Origin: Candidatus Omnitrophota bacterium
GTDB lineage: Bacteria > Omnitrophota > Omnitrophia > Omnitrophales > JACROU01
NCBI GenBank assembly: GCA_029261035.1
Contig: JAJDCD010000023.1
Span: forward strand, 1-64,000
Direction of reading: 5' to 3'
DNA: 64,000 nucleotides
A program made the position numbers and the translations under genes. The notes below the pieces were generated by a model, which was given only the letters and a program-made list of their open reading frames with translations, was not told the DNA's origin and made no database searches. Positions 36,666-44,500 of the stretch are shown here, piece by piece (the first letter of the stretch is position 1; each line of letters opens with the position of its first letter).

Positions 36666-36930
36666 GACCTTATCATTCTCCCGGCGCTCAAACATGCTCG
36701 GCCTTTGGCCTGCGCAACTCGCGGCGGGAGAATGCTAAGGTCTCTTAAGTTATTACTTTGTGGGGGAGTTAGAGGGGTTGGCAAAAGAAGTGCATCGAGC
36801 ACTTATTTTGCCTTGGTTTAATGTGTTTCGTTATTTTATTAATAACGAAACGCTTGTTAGTTGTTAGCGGTTTTTGGTGATTCAGGGATAAAGGCGTTTA
36901 GGGCAATGAGGGGTTGATTTAGGATTTATT
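36666..36930 (+). repeat. Three-hairpin intergenic repeat, copy D, with compensating stem changes
   Basis: Same order of parts as copies A-C but with altered, still complementary stems. Hairpin 1 is GACCTTATCATTCTCCCG (36666-36683) against 36725-36742. Its apical stem is GGCC-TTT-GGCC instead of GCCC-TTT-GGGC. Hairpin 2 is 36780-36812 (GGCAAAA...TTTTGCC around ATCGA). Hairpin 3 is 36824-36851, where A-T pairs of copy A become G-C (GTTTCGTTATT/AATAACGAAAC). The CAGGGATAAAGGCGTTT box is at 36883-36899 and the TTAGGATTTATTT end follows. A degenerate extra hairpin 1 (CGGTGCTCAGACAGC...GCAACGCTTCG) lies at about 36575-36625. Together they fill most of the 431-bp gap. Confidence 0.85.
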
Positions 36931-36950
36931 TTTTATCTCCTTCATATTTT

Positions 36951-36959
36951 TGTTATAAT
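36951..36959 (+). promoter_or_regulatory. Extended -10 promoter of the ferredoxin gene
   Basis: TG-T-TATAAT lies 23 bases before the ATG at 36983. It is downstream of repeat copy D, so the repeat would not be in the ferredoxin transcript; this argues against a 5'-leader riboswitch role for the repeat here. Confidence 0.65.
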
Positions 36960-36982
36960 CCTTTGCTTCGAAAGGGATCAAA

Positions 36983-37318
36983 ATGGATTTAGTTAGTGTT
37001 ATACAAAAAGCTCCTCGTAAAAAGGAGCCGCCTCGGGTGGCTGTTATTGACCAGAGTGGTTGTACGGGTTGTGAGGCTTGCATACAATTCTGTCCTGTAG
37101 ATTGTATCGAGATCTCTCCGGGCCCTGATTTTCCTGATATGGGGAAGCTGGTTGAGGTGGATCTTACGCGTTGTATTGGTTGTCAGTTGTGTGCTAAGAA
37201 TTGCCCTTGGGATACGATTCCTATGATTAAATATGCTGAGGCAGAAACTGTTGCTAAGGAAACAACCCTTCGTTCTGTATGTTTTCCAGACGTTATTAAG
37301 CCAGATGCATCCTCTTAA
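36983..37318 (+). CDS. Ferredoxin with two [4Fe-4S] clusters
   Basis: A 111-residue bacterial-type ferredoxin. Two cluster motifs are plain: CTGCEACIQFCP near 27-38 and CIGCQLCAKNCP near 63-74, each C-x2-C-x2-C-x3-C-P, with an additional Cys four residues after the first motif. N- and C-terminal extensions of about 25 and 35 residues flank them. It likely carries low-potential electrons in the cytosol; the partner is unknown. AAAGGGA 8 bases before the ATG supports the start. The MqnA/MqnD-family gene begins 30 bases after its stop, so the two form a small operon. Confidence 0.9.
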   Translation: MDLVSVIQKAPRKKEPPRVAVIDQSGCTGCEACIQFCPVDCIEISPGPDFPDMGKLVEVDLTRCIGCQLCAKNCPWDTIPMIKYAEAETVAKETTLRSVCFPDVIKPDASS

Positions 37319-37348
37319 TTTTTATACTTATTTTTAAGGAGTACTTCA

Positions 37349-38227
37349 ATGTCAGTTCAAATGTTAAAGTCTAAGAAAAAGAAAACTGCTCAACAATTGA
37401 TTCGTGTGGGTCATTCCCCTGATGCGGATGATGCATTTATGTTTTATGGAATTAAATATGGGAATGTAAATACCCACGGTTTAAAATTGGTCGATGTGAT
37501 TGAGGAAATTGAACTGTTGAATCAAAGAGCGCTTCGTTGCGAACTTGAAGTGACTGCAATTTCAGTACATGCCTTTTCTTTTCTTGCGGATTTTTATGAC
37601 ATTATGAGTTGTGGTGTCAGTATGGGGGATGGTTATGGGCCTCGTTTGGTGTGCCGTAAGAAGGCTAAGTTTAAAAGTTTAAAGGGGAAGGTTGTTGCGG
37701 TTCCAGGGCGCTTCACAACCGCTTATCTTCTACTGAAACTTTGGGGCAAGGGTGATGGAGAGATTCGTTTTCTTCCCTTTGATAAAATTGTTCCTGCAGT
37801 TCAAAAAGGGGAAGTAGATTACGGTTTAGTGATTCACGAAGGACAAATTCTTTTTGAAGAGTATGGTCTTAAAAGTATTGTTGATTTAGGAACTTGGTGG
37901 ATGGAAAAAACAAAATTACCTGTTCCTTTAGGTATTGATGTTGTTCGAAAAGATTTAGGAGCACCTCTGCAAAAGAAAGTTACAAAAATTCTTCATTCCA
38001 GCATTGAGTATGGATTGAAGAATCGTGACAAAGCCATTAAGTATGCATTGAAATACGGCCGGGGTATGGACGTGGGGACTGCAGATCAATTTGTCGGCAT
38101 GTATGTCAATAATTGGACTCGAGACTTAGGCCCCAAAGGAAAAAAGGCTATTACCGAAGTCCTAAGCAGAGCGGCCAAAGCCAATCTCATCCCAAAAGTG
38201 AACTTCAAAATCATACAAGCGAAATAG
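37349..38227 (+). CDS. MqnA/MqnD-family protein (menaquinone pathway or solute-binding-like)
   Basis: A 292-residue protein with the periplasmic-binding-protein fold used by MqnA and MqnD of the futalosine menaquinone route. It begins RVGHSPDADDAFMFYGI near 19-35, matching the family's S-P-x-x-D-x-F start, then LRCELEVTAISVHAF near 70, GYGPRLV near 105 and PGRFTTAYLLL near 125. There is no signal peptide, which fits an enzyme rather than a transporter lipoprotein. I cannot separate MqnA, MqnD and uncharacterised paralogues by eye, and no other mqn gene is in view. AAGGAG 9 bases before ATG is a strong ribosome site. The stop codon is embedded in a palindromic repeat, and the last 20 codons are unusually rich in C and A. 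Confidence 0.75.
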   Translation: MSVQMLKSKKKKTAQQLIRVGHSPDADDAFMFYGIKYGNVNTHGLKLVDVIEEIELLNQRALRCELEVTAISVHAFSFLADFYDIMSCGVSMGDGYGPRLVCRKKAKFKSLKGKVVAVPGRFTTAYLLLKLWGKGDGEIRFLPFDKIVPAVQKGEVDYGLVIHEGQILFEEYGLKSIVDLGTWWMEKTKLPVPLGIDVVRKDLGAPLQKKVTKILHSSIEYGLKNRDKAIKYALKYGRGMDVGTADQFVGMYVNNWTRDLGPKGKKAITEVLSRAAKANLIPKVNFKIIQAK

Positions 38228-38278
38228 TGACTGTCACCAGGCTGCGTACCCGCAGGCCATGGTGACTGTCACTATTTC
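38221..38278. repeat. GTGACTGTCAC double palindrome at a stop codon
   Basis: GAAATAGTGACTGTCACCA and TGGTGACTGTCACTATTTC flank an inner hairpin (GCTGCG...CGCAGG). The TAG stop of the MqnA/MqnD-family gene (38225-38227) is inside the left arm. A copy differing at only about three positions over 48 bases lies at 47065-47116, directly after the next gene's stop. Confidence 0.85.
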
Positions 38279-38306
38279 ATATTTTGCCGTGAAGCACTCA
38301 ACAGCC

Positions 38307-38425
38307 TGTCATCCCAGGTCTTTTAGTTGTCATTGCGAGGCAATAGCAATGGAGCCGTGGCAATCTCGGGAAACAGTGACAGTCACTGTTGAAGGTAGGC
38401 ATAGTGGAGCCGAAGCAATCTCATG
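38307..38425. repeat. Mixed repeat remnants: TGTCATT fragments and AACAGTGACAGTCACTGTT
   Basis: This stretch contains TGTCATCCCAGG, TTGTCATTGCGAGGCAATAGCAATGGAGCC and GCAATCTCGGG pieces, recognisable as fragments of the TGTCATT family also seen at 58221. It also contains a perfect palindrome, AACAGTGACAGTCACTGTT, at 38372-38390. A near repeat of TGGAGCCGAAGCAATCTC follows at about 38405. No gene is present. The rest of the 306-bp gap holds only the promoter candidate at 38476. Confidence 0.6.
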
Positions 38426-38475
38426 AAGGCAACTTAACATAATATAAATAAACAACTTATGTTAAAAATATCGAT

Positions 38476-38504
38476 TTGACATACCCTATTCTAGCTGTTA
38501 CCCT
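38476..38504 (+). promoter_or_regulatory. Candidate promoter of giant gene 4
   Basis: TTGACA at 38476-38481 is a perfect -35; 17 bases later TACCCT is a weak -10 that keeps the TAnnnT pattern. The ATG at 38534 has no Shine-Dalgarno sequence. An alternative -10 is the TATAAA near 38524, which would make the mRNA nearly leaderless. Confidence 0.45.
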
Positions 38505-38533
38505 TCCTTTCTAATTTAATACTATATAAATAT

Positions 38534-41500
38534 ATGACTATGACACAGATTAAAAAACCCATATCCATCATTTTAGCTTTATGCTTTTTGTTTACCTTAG
38601 TACCGGCAGAGTCCGTCTACGCTAAGCATCCCCCTATTTACTTAAGTTCCGTTCCTGCGGTTCCAGAGGAGTGGGCTTCAGTAAAACGCTTTTCTCCTTC
38701 CAAAGCCTCTATGGGTAGAATCTATTTATTAGAAGATGCTCATGGTTACATTGAAGCACAAGAACGCGTTTTGGATTTGCTTTCCTTCCTGGAAGAAAAA
38801 ACCCAAGTAGAGCTGGTCGGTGTCGAAGGAAGCTCGGAAGATTTTAATCTATTACTCTTCAGAAGTTTTCCTAATCTAGAAAAGAAGAAAAGTTGGGTTC
38901 GAAACAAAGTGAGGGAAGGAGAACTTTCTGGGGCTGATGGTGCAGCGATTCTGAGCAACCAGCCCATGAAATACTTTGGTATTGAAGATGAGCAACTGTA
39001 TCAAAAAAACCTCAATCGTTACTTTGATGTTCAACAACAAAAACCAAATAAGCAAATAGAGGCATTCGAAGAAAAACTGGATAAACAGTTATCTAGTAAA
39101 CTGTCAACCACACTTCTAGAAGTTTTGAATTTAGAAGAAAGACTGCTTCATCAAGACCAGGCTCCCTATGAATGGATGAAACAACTTTGTTCTTATCAAG
39201 AAATACTTCAGGCACCTAAGAAGTTATCTCATATCTTTTCTCTCATCAAGCGTACTGAAAACGATGAAAACTTCCACGAACCACTTCCAAAACTCGAACC
39301 AGAAATATTTTTAGAAATAAAGGATTACTTTACCGAATTAAAACAAAAACTGATTCGGAGTGAAGATGAGGCAAACTTACTTAAAAGAAGAGACCAGTTT
39401 TTAAGACTAAAACAGTTGCGTGACTTAAAACTAACACGTCAAGAGTGGGAAAATTTAAACAAAGATTTTGATGAACTTAGGGAGTTTTTTGAGATTCAAC
39501 GTTCTTATTACCAAACAGCCATTAAACGAGAACGATCTTTTGTTAAAAGTGCTCTAAATCAAATGGAAAGCACAAAACAGAAGGAAACCATTCTTCATGT
39601 TGGGGGTTTTCATACCCAAGGCTTAAAAGAAGCATTTTTGAATAAGAACTATGAAGTTGTTCAAATAACGCCAAAGTGGAAAAAAGAAAGAGAAAGCACA
39701 TATCAAGAAAGAATGAATTTGATTGCAAGCAGCAAGAGTTCCTTGAAAGAACCTTCTCTTGTGGGTGCCAACCTTTTAAGAGGCAGGGTCGAAGGAGATG
39801 TTCTGCAAGATTGGCTGAGTCATAACAATGCGGTTGAGTGGGGAGTTCAACTTATTTTTTCTGCTTATCGTTTGAGACAACATAAAGAAAAAAAGCTATT
39901 TGATTTGTTGGACAGGCTCACGAATCATTTAGATTCCACCACACCACGCCACGAAGGTGTAGCGTCAGCGAAAAACGGTGGATCAGTTCTAAAAGGAACA
40001 GAAAAGCTAATGACTAATGGTTATGAGTTGACCGCTAGTTTAAGTGAAGATGAAAAGGTTGTTGGAGCCAGTTTAGGTGTGAAGTTTTCAGAGAAGAAGA
40101 TCTTGATTGGAAGAATAAGAACGGGTTTCAGACAAATTGAGGAAGGTAGAGTGGAAAGAGTGGAGATTGGAGATGTGAGTTTGATTGTGCAAAAGAAAAC
40201 AGGTAGAAGTAACCATTCTTTTCCAACTCCAGATGGAGATCGTGTTAGAAAGTCCGTTAATTTTATTGCTTATGAAAATTTAGATGTAATTGAACTTACT
40301 ATTGTTAAGGGTGTTGAAGGTCAAATTACTTTAGAATTTTCTCATCAGAAAAAAGGAGAGGAGCCGAAAGTATCCAAAGTCCTTTGGAATGGAAAAGAAT
40401 ACGAAAGGGTTCTCAATAATAAAGAAAAAGAAAAACAGGCATTAATCAAAAAAATTAGAAAAGCATATCAGCAGATTAAAAGCGGAGCAGCAGAGGTAGG
40501 GGTTGGCGATATTGAGCCTTTGGTAAATCTAAAGTTTGGTTGGTTGTATAGAACATTTCCAACACCGGACGGAGGCGCTTTGAAAGATAAAAAGCCAGGT
40601 TTTAACGGTAGGAATATTAAGTCAATGGACCTTAAATTAATTGCCGCCGAGAACGGAGAAATTATTTTTGAACTGAGCTATGTAACAAAGTTGGGTGAAA
40701 CGGAAAAAACAATAATGTATTGGAAAGAGAATAGTTTGTTATCTGAAAAAGACTACCACTTAAACAAAATTATGAATGGGTTTAAGGACTTGAAAGCAGG
40801 TAACGAGAGAGTGCTTGTTGGAGGTATTGATTTTTTTGTGCGTAAGAAGCAAGGGGTCTTGTCTCATCTATTTCCTTCACCCGATGGGGAGCCTTTAGGA
40901 GAAGGGACATCTATTAGAAGTGGTCCTGATATTAAAACTCTCACATTATCTCTGCTAAAAGACAAAGCGAATCAAATATTTTTGGAGCTTCACTATACAA
41001 AAGAAAACGATGAAGAAGGGGTTTCAACACTTGTTTGGCATAACGGTAAGTATGTTCTTCCCATAAAACTACTGGATCAAAAATTCAGACAAGGTTTTTC
41101 AGATATTGAAGCAGGAGGAAGTAAGTTTGATATTGGAGAAGTTAGCCCTTTTTTTAACAAGGATTATGGTGTGTCTAGGCATACATTTCCTACTCCTAAA
41201 GGAACTGTTAAGAGAAATAGCCTTGTTCGTTTAGAGAAAAATCTGGACAGAGTAGAGCTTAAGCTTTTGAAAGTTGATGATGGGAGCCTTGTTCTTGAAT
41301 TTGAATATGAATTAAAAGGAGGGGCAAAGGGAAGTAAAAAAGTTTTTTGGAATGGAAGCAAATATGAAGCGGATGTAGAAAAAGCGGTTCGAAAAGTTAA
41401 AGAAGCATATAAAAAAGTTTATGCAGGAGAGCAAAAAGTAGTTATCGGTGATGCTAGTTTGTTAGTAAGTAAAGAAAGAGCTCATTTATATAGGGTATTT

Positions 41501-44500
41501 CCTATGCCTGATGGAAATCCACGAAGAGGATCACGTAATATTGGGATGCAATTGAATGTTCAGGAAATTGCTCTTACAGTACATCGGGGCGAGAACGGAC
41601 ATCCTACACTGGAATTTTTGTATAAAAAAGATGAAGAGGAGAAGATTCTTAAAATTTATTGGAATGGAACTTTATTTGAGACGGAAAAAGAACGGCTTAT
41701 CAACAAAATAAGAGCAGGGTTTGAACAGGTTAAAACACAGGGTCAAGAAGTTAGTATTGGTGATGTGAGTCTTCTTGTGAGTAAAACATCAGGAGGATTA
41801 CAAAAGACCTTCCCAACTCCGGATGGAGGACAAATAGACAAGCCAAAAAGATTTGGAATTAGTGAAGATTTGGAGCTGATAGAACTTACTATCGAAAAAG
41901 ATGCTCAGAGCCAAAACATTTTATTGAGATTTGACGCTAGAAAAGTAGGTGAAACTCGTTGGAGTAAACCTGTTGTTTTAGTTTGGGATGGTACAAAATT
42001 TACAACAGATCGAACTAAAAACGAAGTAAATAAAGAGTTAGTCGTACAAAAAATCAAAAATGCATTTCTTGAACTCCAAAAAGAAAAGAAGAGCATTGAC
42101 ATAGGAAATGTTACCCAACTGGTTGGATCTAAAGTAGGATACCTCTATAACATTTTCCCTACTCCGGACGGAAATAAAGTGGGAAAGCCAACAACTGTAG
42201 GTCTTGGCGTTAACATTGAATCAATTAGCCTAAAAATAGAAAAAGACGAGGAGCTTGTTTTAATATTTACTGTAAAGGGAAAAAATAAAGAGACAAAAGC
42301 AGTTCGTGTTTATTGGAATGGTAAAAATTATGAAAAAGAATATAGCCGATTTTTAAGAAAAGTAAGAGAAGGGTTTCGTCTGATTTCAAAATCTGGTACG
42401 ACAGTAGTTGAATTAGGAGATGTGAGTCGAATTGTGAATACGCAAGGAGGAACTGTTTATAAAACCTTCCCTACGCCGGATGGAGCTACTATAGGAAAGA
42501 ATTTCTCTTTAGGGACTGGGGGAAAGGTTCAAGGTATTGCGTTAACCTTAAGAAAAGAAATCAAAACTGGGAGAATATTGTTAGAGTTTAATTATACAAA
42601 AATAAAAACAAAAAATGTTTTAAGAACACAGACTCTTTATTGGAATCCAAAAATTAAAACTTATTTGCCTTATGTCAAAGAAACCCAACAAGAAGTTTAT
42701 GAATTTAATCTCGAGGATGAGTTTGACGGAGCAAGTTTGGGGGATCAGTTTGATCAAAAGAAATTCGTGATTGAGCGAATTCAAAAAGCATATAAGCAAA
42801 TTGCAGACGGGAAACAAAAGGTAGATGTTGGAGATGTTAGTGCTCTCATTGATTTAAAAAAGGGTTTGTTTATTCCCCGATTTCCTGCCCCTGATGGAAG
42901 TAAGAAGCATGGAGCTCAGGCAGTTGGAATAGGACATCATGTGAAGAGGGTTTTATTAACTTTGTTGAAGGAAAATGAGACCTTAGTTTTTAAATTCACT
43001 TATTTAAAAGAGGGTAGTAGTCAGTACCAGGAAACAAAATTGTATTGGAATGGAACTAATTTTCTTCTGACACCGAAGTGGACTAGAGTGAAAATTTATA
43101 ACGCATTTGATGCTATTAAGCCAGGAGAAACTATAAGCATTGGAGATGTTAGCTCTGTTACGAACAAAGAAAGGGGCTGTTTGCTTAAGACCTTTCCTCT
43201 TCCTAATGGAGGGCGCTTAGGGAAAAACCAAACCATTCTGAGTCAAAAGAATAATGATGTTATTAGTTTGAAAGTAATAAAAGAAACGGAAGAATTAATA
43301 CTGGAATTTAGTTATTCCTCAAAAAATGACAATAAAGTGAGGCGAACTCGAATTTATTGGAATGGTTCAGCGTATGAATTAGAGCAGGACTGGAAGATTC
43401 GAAGAATAAAAGAAGCTTATAAAAAACTAAAAGAAGGGGAAGTTAAAGATATTGGAGATGTGTCTTCCGTTATTAATATAGAACGGGGGCTATTTCAAAG
43501 TGCTTTCCCCACCCCTGATGGTAGAAGGATAAAAAAAGTTTATACAGCAGCAATAGGAGCTGATTCCAAACAAGTTTGGATGAGGGTCAGAAAAGAAAAT
43601 GGAGATTTAACCTTAGAGCTTGATTACGTGAAAGAGAAAGAGAAAGGAACGCAAATTTTATATTGGAACGGAAAAAAATTTGAAACGGATTTTGAAAGAA
43701 AAATACGAAATATTCAGGAAGGTTTTCAGCGTGTTCTAGAAGATAAGACTTCAGTTTTTTCTGTTTTAAATATTGATTTTTTAGTGAATCAGAAGTATGG
43801 ATACTTTTTGCGAAGGTTTCCAACTCCGAATGGGCGCCAAATTGGAAATGCAAAATTGCCAGGATTTGGATTGAATGTCAGAAACATACAGTTAGATGTT
43901 ATTAAAGAAGATAGTGAAATGGTGCTTAGCTTTAATTATGACAAAGAAGGAAAAGATACAAAAAGTACATTGAAACTGTATTGGGACGGACATAAGTATT
44001 TGTCCGAAGAAGAAAAAAAAGGCGAAAATAACTCAAAAGAAGTTTTGATTAGAAAGATTCGTAAAGGGTATGAAGTATTACAAAAAGACGAAAAACAAAG
44101 CATAGAAATAGGGGATATCTCTTTGCTTGTTAGCATGCAAAGAGGAAAATTCAGATCTTTCTTTCCTACTCCCGAAGGAGGGAAATTAAAAACTATGGCT
44201 TCGTTATATACAGGAGTGCGTTTAGAATCTTTAACATTAAACCTTAAAAGAGAGGGTGAGGATATCGTTTTAGAGCTTAGCTTTAAAAGACAGGGAGATA
44301 CTTCTTTGAAAAACATCCAGCTTTATTGGAATGGCACTGAATTTGAACAGTTTAAGGGAAAAAGAAGCAAGATGAATGAAAAGCAGGATTTGTTAAAAAG
44401 GATAGCGGATGGATTGAAGAAGGTTCGCAAGCAAGAAGAAGACACGGTTGACATTGGAGATGTTAGCTCTGTAATGAATATGAAGTTTGGTATGATTGCT

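Noticed and set aside
36548-36748. A 66-residue reading frame overlapping the DUF2079-like gene end
   Set aside because: It runs through the degenerate hairpin and copy D. No ribosome site; composition is that of the repeat.
1-36930. Integron attC sites for the three-hairpin repeats
   Set aside because: The copies lack the RYYYAAC/GTTRRRY core pair, and the genes between them are long housekeeping genes rather than gene cassettes. The shared theme is only folded imperfect palindromes.
43936-44316. A 126-residue minus-strand frame within the repeat array of giant gene 4
   Set aside because: Hydrophobic and Ser-rich composition is the complement of Lys/Glu-rich coding repeats, so it is a shadow.
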